This document shows positions 18,324-26,605 of a stretch of 64,000 bases of DNA, one piece after another. Below the pieces are notes generated by a model. That model did not search any database, was not told the origin of the DNA, and worked only from the letters and a program-made list of their open reading frames with translations. Position numbers and translations under genes: made by a program. Each line of letters begins with the position of its first letter. The stretch's first letter is position 1. The stretch lies in the NCBI RefSeq assembly GCF_963517015.1, contig NZ_CAUQDV010000001.1:2424001-2488000 (forward strand). Direction: 5' to 3'. The DNA comes from an uncultured Devosia sp. GTDB lineage: Bacteria; Pseudomonadota; Alphaproteobacteria; Rhizobiales; Devosiaceae.

Positions 18324-18381
18324 GGGAAAACCGAAATTGAACCCCGATAATATGCCTGACAAGGACTTAACGCGGGGTTTC

Positions 18382-19353
18382 CTATTCGGCGGCAACGAGA
18401 TCCGGCTTTGGTCCATCGTGGAAAAGGGCGCTGACCGATTCTCCGCTGTTGATGCGCCGCATCGCTTCGGCCAAAGCCGGCGCAACGGAGAGGACGCGCA
18501 ACTTGTCCACCATGCGCTCGCGCGCTATCGGCAAGGTGTCGGTACAGACGATTTCCATCAGATCGGGTTCGGACGCCAGGCGGTGCAGCGCATTACCGGC
18601 GAAGATGCCATGGGTGCAGGCGATGCGGATGGTCTTTGCACCGCTCTTTCGCAGATGGCGCAGCAGTTCGATCATCGAGCCGCCACTGGCAATCTCGTCA
18701 TCGAGGATGATGATGTCCTTGCCCGCGACCTCGCCGATGATGGCACTGATGCGAACCTCAGTGTCGCTGATACGGTCCTTCGCGCCGGCGGCGACAGGCG
18801 TGCCGAGCCGCTTGGCAAAGGCTGCGGCCGTCTTGGCATTGCCCAGGTCGGGCGAAACGACAACCGTATTGGTCAGATCGTTGCGCTGAAAATACTGCGC
18901 CAGCTCGCTCAGGGCGTGAAGGTGGTCGACTGGAACGCTGAAGAAGCCGTGCACTTGCGGCGAATGGAGGGTCATGGTCAGGACGCGGTCTGCACCCGCC
19001 GTCTTGAGGAGATCGGCCACAAGCCGCCCGCCGATGGAAATGCGCGGGGCATCCTTCTTGTCGGAACGCGCATAAGAGTAGTGAGGAATGACCGCCGTGA
19101 TGCGCGAAGCCGAGGCGCCGCGTGCGGCATCAAGCATCAGCAGCAACTCAACCAGATGATCCTGGACCGGAGCGCTCAGCGTCTGGATGAGAAAGACATC
19201 CTGTTCCCGGCAGTTGGCCTGAAGCTGGACTTCGATGCAATCGTTGGAGAACCGCTTGACCCGTGTCGGCTGCAGCGGCACACCGAGATAACTGCAGATA
19301 TCCTGCGCCAATAGTGGATGCGCACTGCCACCGAACACAGCGATCTGGTTCAT
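18382..19353 (-). CDS. ribose-phosphate diphosphokinase (divergent PRPP synthetase paralogue)
   Basis: Makes PRPP from ribose 5-phosphate and ATP. 323 residues: N-terminal Pribosyltran_N domain, ATP-contact segment HYSYARSDKK at 91-100, divalent metal histidine region TLHSPQVHGFF, and PRPP-binding loop LDDEIASGGS at 217-226. The loop differs from the VDDxIDTGGT consensus of housekeeping Prs, and the N-terminus (MNQIAVFGGS) differs from the usual KLFAGN start. It is therefore probably a second PRPP synthetase rather than the essential one. The start could be one of several ATGs (19353 preferred). Confidence 0.85.
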   Translation of the reverse strand: MNQIAVFGGSAHPLLAQDICSYLGVPLQPTRVKRFSNDCIEVQLQANCREQDVFLIQTLSAPVQDHLVELLLMLDAARGASASRITAVIPHYSYARSDKKDAPRISIGGRLVADLLKTAGADRVLTMTLHSPQVHGFFSVPVDHLHALSELAQYFQRNDLTNTVVVSPDLGNAKTAAAFAKRLGTPVAAGAKDRISDTEVRISAIIGEVAGKDIIILDDEIASGGSMIELLRHLRKSGAKTIRIACTHGIFAGNALHRLASEPDLMEIVCTDTLPIARERMVDKLRVLSVAPALAEAMRRINSGESVSALFHDGPKPDLVAAE

Positions 19354-19468
19354 CGGGCGCATCCTCTGCATCATGGTCGGTGATGCGCGGCGTCTAGCAT
19401 GCGGCACCAGGGGCGACAAGCGTGATCTGGAAGTCTGGTCGTGCCAGGCACGGGCCAACCGTCCCAGT

Positions 19469-19651
19469 TCACTGCGCCAGGACGCTCGTGCCGTAGAGGA
19501 AAAGCATGGCAAGGCCGAAGCCGATGGCCAAAATGACAATCCATGCCAGAATGGCAAGCACCACAATGACCCAGCCGCGTTTCCTGCGAAGCCGGTCCGT
19601 ACCTTTTCTGGGGTAGCCCAGAGACTCAAAGAGCCGGAAAACGCGCTCCAC
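19469..19651 (-). CDS. small single-pass membrane protein (hypothetical)
   Basis: 60 residues with GTG start: a basic N-terminal part (RKGTDRLRRKRGW) followed by a strongly hydrophobic segment (about residues 27-54) and a short polar end, i.e. a predicted N-in membrane anchor. The charge pattern and length are those of a real microprotein, but the ribosome site (GGCGG) is weak and I recognise no family. It lies between the PRPP synthetase and a Dabb protein, all on the minus strand. Confidence 0.45.
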   Translation of the reverse strand: MERVFRLFESLGYPRKGTDRLRRKRGWVIVVLAILAWIVILAIGFGLAMLFLYGTSVLAQ

Positions 19652-19806
19652 TCAAACCGCCAGTCCACGTGCACTCGGCTCGATCTTACAGGCAGGCTCG
19701 CGATTCCAATATCGGCACATCTGCCGTTGCGAGATTTCCGAATGCGCCAAGCTCCCCGCAGCGTGAACTTCGGGGGTTGCGGGGAAAAGCGCAGGCCTTT
19801 GCCCGA
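19652..19806. other. intergenic stretch, no feature recognised
   Basis: Between the small membrane protein and the Dabb gene, both on the minus strand. No convincing ORF, hairpin or RNA gene is visible; the run CCCCGCAGCGTGAACTTCGG is GC-rich but does not form a long stem. Confidence 0.5.
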
Positions 19807-20097
19807 TCAAAGAGCCGTATAGTCGATCTCAAGAAATGTCTCGACTTCAGGCACCCAGCGGTCGCGGACGAAGGCGACGTGGTCGGGGTGATCATTGTAG
19901 CCGGCATAGGCCGCCTGATCGGCAAACTCCATGGAGAAGCCGAAGGCGTAGTCGTTCTTGGGGCTGACCTGACGCAATTGCTCGAACTTCTCGACGCCGG
20001 GAATGGCGGCCAGCACCTTGGCGTCGCGGAGGAAGGCACCCTCCTCCGCTGAACCAGGGGCGTGCCTGAGCGTGAAAACGACAGTGTGACGGATCAT
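19807..20097 (-). CDS. Dabb (stress-responsive alpha/beta barrel) domain protein
   Basis: 96-residue dimeric ferredoxin-like Dabb protein: begins IRHTVVFTLRHAPGS and ends FVRDRWVPEVETFLEIDY, with the hallmark NDHPDHVAFV. Family members include plant stress proteins and small enzymes; no reaction can be assigned. Its ATG overlaps the maeB stop in an ATGA, so it is translated with the malic enzyme. Confidence 0.85.
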   Translation of the reverse strand: MIRHTVVFTLRHAPGSAEEGAFLRDAKVLAAIPGVEKFEQLRQVSPKNDYAFGFSMEFADQAAYAGYNDHPDHVAFVRDRWVPEVETFLEIDYTAL

Positions 20098-22379
20098 GCT
20101 TCGTTTCCAAGCGCTTCGGTGGCGGCAATGGCGGCCATGTTGACGATGCCGCGGCTGGTGGTCGAGGGCGCCAAGATGTGGGCCGGCGACTTCGGTCCCA
20201 TCAGGATGGGGCCGACGGCCAGGGCGTTGTTCATCTCCTTGAGCAGGGTCATGGAGAGATTGGCCGCATCGAGGTTCGGGAAAATCAGCAGATTGGCTTC
20301 GCCGGTCAGCACGCTGTCGGGCACATAGCGCTCGCGCAGCGTGTGGTTGAGCGCCAGATCCCCCTGCATTTCGCCTTCGACGACCAGATCGGGCGCGACC
20401 TGCTTCAAACGGTTGTAGGCTTCGCGCATCTTGAAGGCGCTGTCGCCATCGCGCGAGCCGAAGTTGGAGTAGCTCAGCAGCGCGACCCTGGCTTCGATGT
20501 TGAAGCGCTTGAGGTGATTGCGGGCCTGCAGCGCGATACCGACGATCTCGTCGGGCGTCGGGTCCGGGTTGACATAGGTGTCGGCCAGGAAGAAGGCGCC
20601 GCGCGGCATGATCAGCATGGACAGTGCCGAGACGTCGGTCACGCCGTCCTGAAGGCCGATGATCGAGCGGATGTCGCGGACATGCTTGATGTAGCGGCCC
20701 TGCAGGCCACAGATCAGGCCATCGGCCTCGCCGCGCTTGACGGCCAGGGCACCGATCACCGTGGTATTGGTGCGCACCACCTGGCGAGCGGTGTCGGGCG
20801 TCACGCCATTGCGGCCGACCAGCGAATGGAACAGGCTCACATAGTCGCGGTAGCGCGGATCGTCTTCGGGATTGATGATGTCGAAATCGACGCCCGGACG
20901 CAGATTGAGGCCGAAGCGTTCGATGCGCTGCTCGATGACCGCCGGGCGGCCGATGAGGATGGCCTTGGCCATGCGCTCTTCGAGCAGGACCTGGGTGGCA
21001 CGCAGCACGCGCTCGTCCTCGCCATCGGCAAAGGCGATGCGCTTGTTCTGGCCCTGGGCACGATCGATAATCGGCTTCATGACGAGGCCAGAGCGGAAGA
21101 CGAAGCGGTTGAGGCTATCGTGATAGGCCTGCCAATCGGTGATCGGCTTCTTGGCCACGCCCGATTCCATGGCTGCACGCGCCACGGCCGGGGCGATGCG
21201 CAGGATGAGGCGCTGGTCGAAGGGATTGGGAATGATGTGGTCGGGGCCGAAGACGGCCGGCGAACCGGAGGGCGAGACTTCAAGGCCCGGCTCATGCGCC
21301 AGCTTGGCGATGGCGCGCACGGCGGCCAGCTTCATCTCTTCATTGATCGTGGTGGCGTTGACGTCCAGCGCACCGCGGAAGATGAAGGGGAAGCACAGGA
21401 CGTTGTTGACCTGATTGGGATAGTCCGAGCGGCCGGTGCAGATCATGGCATCGGGACGCGTCGTCTTGGCCAGCTCCGGGGTGATTTCCGGATTGGGATT
21501 GGCCAGCGCCAGAATCAGCGGCTTGGGCGCCATCTTGAGCAGCATTTCGGGCTTGAGAGCACCAGCGGCCGACAGGCCGAGGAACACGTCGGCACCATCG
21601 ATGACTTCGGCCAGCGTGGTGGCATCGGAGGTGCGGCGATACTGACCGCGCCACTTGTCGTTGATGTCATTGCGCTTATGGGTGACCAAGCCATCCTTGT
21701 CGGCGACCCAGATGTTATCGTGCTTGGCGCCGAGGGCAACCAGCACGTTGAGGCAGGCAATGGCCGCGGCCCCTGCCCCGGATGCGCAGATCTTGACCTC
21801 TTCGATCTTCTTGCCCTTGAGCTCGAGACCGTTGAGGACGGCAGCGCCGACGATGATCGCCGTGCCATGCTGGTCGTCGTGGAAGACGGGAATCGGCATG
21901 CGCTCGCGCAGCGTTTCCTCGATCTCGAAACAGTCCGGCGCGCGGATGTCCTCGAGATTGATGCCGCCAAAGGTCGGCCAGAGCGGCGCCACGGCATCGA
22001 TGAATTTCTTTGGCTCGATTTCGTCGATCTCGAGGTCGAAGACATCGATTCCTGCGAATTTCTTGAACAGGACGGCCTTGCCTTCCATCACCGGCTTTGA
22101 GGCCAAAGCGCCGATATTGCCCAGGCCCAGCACGGCCGTGCCGTTGGAAATGACGGCAACGAGATTCTGGCGCGACGTGTAGCGTCCAACGGCGTCAGGG
22201 TTTTCGGCGATTTCCTCGCAGGGCGCGGCCACGCCCGGAGAATAGGCCAGAGCCAGATCGCGCTGGTTGCCCAGCGGTTTGGTTGGCACGATCTCGAGCT
22301 TGCCCGGCTTGGGGAATTCGTGGAAATGCAGCGCTGCTTCCCGCAGGGCTTTGCGCTGTTCATTGACGTCGGTCGTCAC
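20094..22379 (-). CDS. maeB: NADP-dependent malic enzyme, MaeB type
   Basis: Oxidative decarboxylation of malate to pyruvate plus NADPH. 761 residues: malic enzyme domains (about 1-430; LALAYSPGVAAPCEEI, FDLEIDEIEPKKFI, DDQHGTAIIVGAAVLNG) followed by a phosphotransacetylase-like C-terminal domain (about 440-760), which is regulatory in this class. The start is GTG at 22377-22379, decided by a perfect AGGAGG 5 nt upstream; an in-frame TTG at 22403 lacks such a site. It feeds pyruvate to the PDH encoded nearby. Confidence 0.96.
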   Translation of the reverse strand: MTTDVNEQRKALREAALHFHEFPKPGKLEIVPTKPLGNQRDLALAYSPGVAAPCEEIAENPDAVGRYTSRQNLVAVISNGTAVLGLGNIGALASKPVMEGKAVLFKKFAGIDVFDLEIDEIEPKKFIDAVAPLWPTFGGINLEDIRAPDCFEIEETLRERMPIPVFHDDQHGTAIIVGAAVLNGLELKGKKIEEVKICASGAGAAAIACLNVLVALGAKHDNIWVADKDGLVTHKRNDINDKWRGQYRRTSDATTLAEVIDGADVFLGLSAAGALKPEMLLKMAPKPLILALANPNPEITPELAKTTRPDAMICTGRSDYPNQVNNVLCFPFIFRGALDVNATTINEEMKLAAVRAIAKLAHEPGLEVSPSGSPAVFGPDHIIPNPFDQRLILRIAPAVARAAMESGVAKKPITDWQAYHDSLNRFVFRSGLVMKPIIDRAQGQNKRIAFADGEDERVLRATQVLLEERMAKAILIGRPAVIEQRIERFGLNLRPGVDFDIINPEDDPRYRDYVSLFHSLVGRNGVTPDTARQVVRTNTTVIGALAVKRGEADGLICGLQGRYIKHVRDIRSIIGLQDGVTDVSALSMLIMPRGAFFLADTYVNPDPTPDEIVGIALQARNHLKRFNIEARVALLSYSNFGSRDGDSAFKMREAYNRLKQVAPDLVVEGEMQGDLALNHTLRERYVPDSVLTGEANLLIFPNLDAANLSMTLLKEMNNALAVGPILMGPKSPAHILAPSTTSRGIVNMAAIAATEALGNEA

Positions 22380-22503
22380 ACAAACCTCCTTGGCCGCCCT
22401 CAACTGGCGGCAGGCCTATCAGAGGTTGCGTTGGTGCCACCAAACCACGCCAATGAAAAGAGTTTATGTCGGCATGGGGGCGCAACTAAAGTCGCACACC
22501 GCC

Positions 22504-24156
22504 TCAGGCGGCGCTGGCAACCACGTTCTGGATGCGGGCGCGGGGCTCGTGGGTGGCATGGAGCGCCGTCGCCAAGTCGCGGAAGGCGCCGACCTTGAGC
22601 GCCGGAGCGAAGATGAAGCCCTGGGCCTGCACGACGCCGCGTGCACGAAGGTAGAGCGCCTGCTCCTCGGTCTCGACGCCTTCGGCGACGATGTCGCAAT
22701 CCATGTCCTTGGCCATAACGATGAGGCCGTCGAGCACGGGGACCTGCGTGGTGCCGGGCTTGATCATGTCGACGAAGACGCGGTCGATCTTGATGACATC
22801 AACGCCGAGCGTGCCGATATAGGCCAGATTGGAGTGGCCGGTGCCGGCGTCGTCGAGCGCTAGCTTGCAGCCCAGGGCATGCAGGCCGGCAATGACGGAA
22901 TTGGCCACGGCCGAATTGCCCAGCGGGTGGCGTTCGGTGATTTCGAAGACGAGCTGGCGGAAGTTGACCTTGGAATGGCCAAAGATGGCCTGGACGTCCT
23001 CGACAATGCTGTCGTCGCGGAAGTGCCCCTCGAACAGATTGATGGAGATTTTCATGTCCGGCATCATGACGCAGAGGTCGCCGAGATCGGTGCGGACCTG
23101 CTGCATCAGCGACAGGGTCATGGGAATGGCCAGGCCGGTGACTTCGGCATAGTCGATAAAGGCGCCGGGCGGAACGACCTGGCCCTTTTTCTTCTCCCAG
23201 CGGCAGAGCACTTCGCAGCCCATCAGCTGGCCGGTGCGCAGATTAATGACCGGCTGATAGTAGGGCTTGATCTCGCCGCGTGCGATGGCGCGTTCCAGAT
23301 CGAAGGCCGGCACGCGCGAGCGGCGGACGTAGTTGAGCGACAGCAGCAGGAAGATGGCGCTCATCAGACAGGCGACGGTGGTCAGGCCGACATCGAGATC
23401 GGTGTAGCCGGCGCGCGCCATGGCGAAAGGAACGCCATAGTCGATGCGGAGCGGCAGCTGACCGGCAAAGCTCTGCGCCATGACATAGTCGGTGCCGGCA
23501 TCGCGCCGGTCGAAAGCAGAGGTATCCCCCAGCGACACGACCGAGGTGCCATTGGTGAGCTGGATGCGCATCATGCCGCCGGACGACATGGATTGGGCCA
23601 GATTGCCCTGCGTCTGGCCAACCAGTGGAATGAAGGCCGAAACGCGCCGCGTCTGACCGAAGGTCTGGGTGATCTTGAGGGCCGGCATGGCGAGATCACC
23701 CAGTTTCACAACGGTGATGGTCTCGGTCTGACCGGGAATGGGCAATGGCGCCGAGAGCGGCGAATAGCTGACGGTGCGTCCAACGGCATCGCAATATTGA
23801 ACGCCATCGGCGTTCTCGACCAGCACTTGCCGCAGCGTGAGGCTGGATTCGATCTCGGCCTGCACGTTGGCGACAAAGGTTGGGGTGCAGAGCGACGGGC
23901 TCTCGGCCAGGATGCGGCGCAGGGAGCCCATGGCGTCGTTGACACCGGTCTCGATCTGCACGCTCAGCGCACGGACAAACTGATCCTTATTGGCCTGTTC
24001 GCGCACGCGAACGTAGGAATCGAGCAGATAGTCCACGGCAATGATCGGCACGAACGCAAGCAGCGCACCAATCAAAGTCAGAACGTGGGAGTATCTGGAT
24101 TTCAAAACCGCGAATCCGGGACAGTCTTTTGACGTCCTACCGGTACGCTTGAGCAT
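22504..24156 (-). CDS. c-di-GMP phosphodiesterase with periplasmic CSS-motif sensor
   Basis: 550-residue inner membrane protein: TM helix about 24-46, a periplasmic CSS-motif-like domain with Cys90 and Cys122, TM helix about 253-277 and a cytoplasmic EAL domain 285-540. The catalytic residues of active EAL enzymes are present: Glu315 (EVL variant), Asn373, Glu405, Asp435-Asp436, Lys456, Glu492 and Gln512, so hydrolysis of c-di-GMP is expected. In CSS-EAL proteins the cysteines respond to periplasmic redox state; here the second motif reads CDA rather than CSS. No GGDEF domain. It is divergent from a LuxR-type gene. Confidence 0.9.
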   Translation of the reverse strand: MLKRTGRTSKDCPGFAVLKSRYSHVLTLIGALLAFVPIIAVDYLLDSYVRVREQANKDQFVRALSVQIETGVNDAMGSLRRILAESPSLCTPTFVANVQAEIESSLTLRQVLVENADGVQYCDAVGRTVSYSPLSAPLPIPGQTETITVVKLGDLAMPALKITQTFGQTRRVSAFIPLVGQTQGNLAQSMSSGGMMRIQLTNGTSVVSLGDTSAFDRRDAGTDYVMAQSFAGQLPLRIDYGVPFAMARAGYTDLDVGLTTVACLMSAIFLLLSLNYVRRSRVPAFDLERAIARGEIKPYYQPVINLRTGQLMGCEVLCRWEKKKGQVVPPGAFIDYAEVTGLAIPMTLSLMQQVRTDLGDLCVMMPDMKISINLFEGHFRDDSIVEDVQAIFGHSKVNFRQLVFEITERHPLGNSAVANSVIAGLHALGCKLALDDAGTGHSNLAYIGTLGVDVIKIDRVFVDMIKPGTTQVPVLDGLIVMAKDMDCDIVAEGVETEEQALYLRARGVVQAQGFIFAPALKVGAFRDLATALHATHEPRARIQNVVASAA

Positions 24157-24237
24157 TTAACGGATCATTAACGCTGATTAAGCGTTTGAAAATGCCAATG
24201 TAAGCCCTTGTCGCAGGCGAAAAATCACACTGTCAAA

Positions 24238-24251
24238 AATACGTAGGTATT
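24238..24251. promoter_or_regulatory. palindrome AATAC-GTAG-GTATT, candidate LuxR/FixJ-type operator
   Basis: A perfect 5-4-5 palindrome containing TAC-N4-GTA, the spacing seen in sites of several NarL/FixJ/LuxR-type HTH dimers. It lies 20 nt before the GTG of the divergent LuxR-type gene (24272) and about 80 nt upstream of the EAL gene start (24156), so it could control either or both. Assignment is inference from position and symmetry. Confidence 0.4.
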
Positions 24252-24271
24252 ACAGACGATAGTAAAGCCGC

Positions 24272-24556
24272 GTGTTTCGCCTATTGTTTTCCATGGAACG
24301 CCGGCGCCTGGAAACGAACACTGTGTTGGACTATCAGCTGACCCCCCGAGAAGAAGAAGTGTTGAGCCTGATCTTGCAGGGCAATACGAACCGAGGCATT
24401 GGCAGCCTGCTCGGCATTTCCCCGCGCACCGTGGAAGTGCATCGCCTCCACATCATGAGCAAGATCCACGCCACCAATGTGGTGGATTTGTGCATTCGTT
24501 GCCGCGACTGGAAGCCACGCCAGCGCGCAGATGCGGAAATGAGCATGGCGAGCTAA
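24272..24556 (+). CDS. single-domain LuxR/GerE-type HTH regulator
   Basis: 94 residues consisting almost only of a GerE-type DNA-binding domain: LTPREEEVLSLILQGNTNRGIG, abbreviated here as the region of residues 23-44, and the recognition-helix segment GISPRTVEVHRLHIMSKI. No receiver or ligand-binding domain is present, so its activity must be set by expression or a partner. Start is uncertain: GTG at 24272 or ATG at 24293, neither with a strong ribosome site. It is divergent from the EAL gene and followed by a strong terminator. Confidence 0.85.
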   Translation: MFRLLFSMERRRLETNTVLDYQLTPREEEVLSLILQGNTNRGIGSLLGISPRTVEVHRLHIMSKIHATNVVDLCIRCRDWKPRQRADAEMSMAS

Positions 24557-24573
24557 TCGCTCACCAAACCAAG

Positions 24574-24604
24574 AAAAAGGCGGCCCCATGAGGCCGCCTT
24601 TTTT
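24574..24604. terminator. bidirectional rho-independent terminator
   Basis: Arms AAGGCGGCC (24577-24585) and GGCCGCCTT (24592-24600) with a 6-nt loop, followed by TTTT on the plus strand and preceded by an A-run that gives a U-run on the minus strand. It serves the converging LuxR-type gene and aspS. Confidence 0.9.
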
Positions 24605-24621
24605 GTTCCGGACTGGCGTCT

Positions 24622-26409
24622 TTACTGGACGTTGAGGCGCAGGCTCAACTCGCGCAACTGCTTGGAATCGGCGGGGCTTGGGGCGCCCATCAGCAGATCT
24701 TCGGCCTGCTGATTCATCGGGAAGGCCGTGATCTCGCGCAGGTTCTGCACGCCGCAAAGCAGCATGACGATACGGTCGACACCAAAGGCTGCGCCACCAT
24801 GCGGCGGAGCGCCGAACTGGAAGGCACGATAGAGGCCGCCGAACTGCTCTTCGACTTCGTCACGCGACTTGCCGGTCAGCTCGAAGGCCTTGACCATGGT
24901 GTCGGGCAGCTGGTTACGGATCGAGCCAGAGGCGATTTCGTAGCCGTTGCAGACCGCATCATACTGATAGGCCTTGATGGTCAGCGGATCCTGCGAATTG
25001 AGCGCATCGATGCCGCCCTGCGGCATGGAGAAGGGGTTATGCGCAAAGTCGACGCGCTTTTCCTCTTCGCTCCACTCGTAGAAGGGGAAATCGACGATCC
25101 AGCAGAGGGCGAACTGTTCGGTATCGACCACGCCCAGGTCGGTGCCGACCTTGGTGCGGGCTTCGCCGGCGAACTTGTAGAACTTCTCCGGGCGGCCAGC
25201 CACGAAGAATACCGCGTCGCCGTCCTCGAGGCCGAACTGAGCCTTGATGGCAGCCGTGCGCTCTTCACCGATATTCTTGGCGATCGGGCCCGAACCAGCG
25301 CCATCCTTGAAGAAGATATAGCCAAGGCCCGGCTGGCCTTCGCCCTGCGCCCAGGCGTTCATGCGGTCGCAGAAGGCACGGCCGATCGGTTCGGCACCAG
25401 CCTTGTTCTTGGCCGGAATGGCCCAGATTTCTACCTTGGGGTCGGCTTCGATCTGATTGGCGAAGACCTTGAAGCCGGAACCGGCAAAATGCTCGGTGAC
25501 GCCCTGGATTTCGATCGGGTTGCGCAGGTCGGGCTTATCCGAACCATACTTGCGGATGGCCGTATCGTAGGGAATGCGCGGCCATTCCTCGGTGACGCGC
25601 TTGCCCTCGGCAAACTGCTCGAAGATCGAGGTGATGACCGGGGTGATCGTGTTCCAGACGTCTTCCTGGGTCACGAAGCTCATTTCAAGATCGAGCTGGT
25701 AGAATTCGCCCGGCAGGCGATCGGCGCGCGGATCTTCGTCGCGGAAGCAGGGCGCGATCTGGAAGTAGCGGTCAAAACCCGCCACCATCAGCAGCTGCTT
25801 GTACTGCTGGGGCGCCTGCGGCAAGGCAAAGAACTTGCCGGGGTGGATGCGCGACGGCACGAGGAAGTCGCGTGCGCCTTCAGGCGAGGAGGCGGTCAGG
25901 ATCGGCGTCGAATATTCGGCAAAGCCCTGCTCGGTCATGCCAGCACGCATGGCTGCGATCACCTTGGTGCGCTTGACGATATTGGCATGCAGCTTTTCGC
26001 GGCGCAGGTCGAGGAACCGATAACGCAGGCGTACGTCCTCGGGATAGTCCTGCTCGCCAAACACCGGAAGCGGCAACTCCTTGGCGGCCGAGAGCACTTC
26101 GATCTCGCGGATGAAGACTTCCACCGTGCCGGTGGGCAGGTTCGGGTTCACCGCCGACGCGTCGCGCAGTTTCACTTCGCCGTCGATGCGCAGCACCCAT
26201 TCCGAGCGGACCGTTTCGGCCAGCGCGAAAGCGGGAGAATCGGGGTCGATCACGGCCTGCGTCACGCCATAGTGGTCGCGCAGATCGATGAAGAGCAGGC
26301 CGCCATGGTCACGTATACGATGGACCCAGCCGCTGAGGCGGACGGTCTGGCCGGCATCATTGGCAGTGAGGGCTCCGCAAGTATGCGAGCGGTAGCGATG
26401 TGCGGTCAT
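24622..26409 (-). CDS. aspS: aspartyl-tRNA synthetase (probably non-discriminating)
   Basis: Charges tRNA-Asp and, if non-discriminating, tRNA-Asn. 595 residues of the bacterial type: OB-fold anticodon domain with GWVHRIRDHGG at 27-37, class II motif 2 FRDEDPRADR, GAD insertion, and motif 3 GVDRIVMLL. His35 aligns with the His of the Pseudomonas enzyme (RDHGG) instead of the Leu in discriminating E. coli AspRS (RDLGS), which marks relaxed tRNA specificity. GatCAB is encoded in this same window, consistent with indirect Asn-tRNA formation. ATG at 26407-26409 chosen by family N-terminus. Confidence 0.96.
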   Translation of the reverse strand: MTAHRYRSHTCGALTANDAGQTVRLSGWVHRIRDHGGLLFIDLRDHYGVTQAVIDPDSPAFALAETVRSEWVLRIDGEVKLRDASAVNPNLPTGTVEVFIREIEVLSAAKELPLPVFGEQDYPEDVRLRYRFLDLRREKLHANIVKRTKVIAAMRAGMTEQGFAEYSTPILTASSPEGARDFLVPSRIHPGKFFALPQAPQQYKQLLMVAGFDRYFQIAPCFRDEDPRADRLPGEFYQLDLEMSFVTQEDVWNTITPVITSIFEQFAEGKRVTEEWPRIPYDTAIRKYGSDKPDLRNPIEIQGVTEHFAGSGFKVFANQIEADPKVEIWAIPAKNKAGAEPIGRAFCDRMNAWAQGEGQPGLGYIFFKDGAGSGPIAKNIGEERTAAIKAQFGLEDGDAVFFVAGRPEKFYKFAGEARTKVGTDLGVVDTEQFALCWIVDFPFYEWSEEEKRVDFAHNPFSMPQGGIDALNSQDPLTIKAYQYDAVCNGYEIASGSIRNQLPDTMVKAFELTGKSRDEVEEQFGGLYRAFQFGAPPHGGAAFGVDRIVMLLCGVQNLREITAFPMNQQAEDLLMGAPSPADSKQLRELSLRLNVQ

Positions 26410-26605
26410 GGGCGGAACTCTGAAAAAGGCCTGAATCTTGGGCGGGAAAAGCGCATGAGAGGCCCTCAATGTCAAGGCAAACGGGCCCGATGCACAGGTC
26501 CGGGCGGTGGACATAAGCTGGGAAACCGGGTCAACAAATCCGGTATGGAGTGAACGGGCCGTAGCTGCTAGGAAGAATATTGACGATTTTGAGACGGACG
26601 CCGGT

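Noticed and set aside
20178..22100. 640-codon plus-strand open frame opposite maeB
   Set aside because: Composition is typical of an antisense shadow; MaeB motifs are on the other strand.
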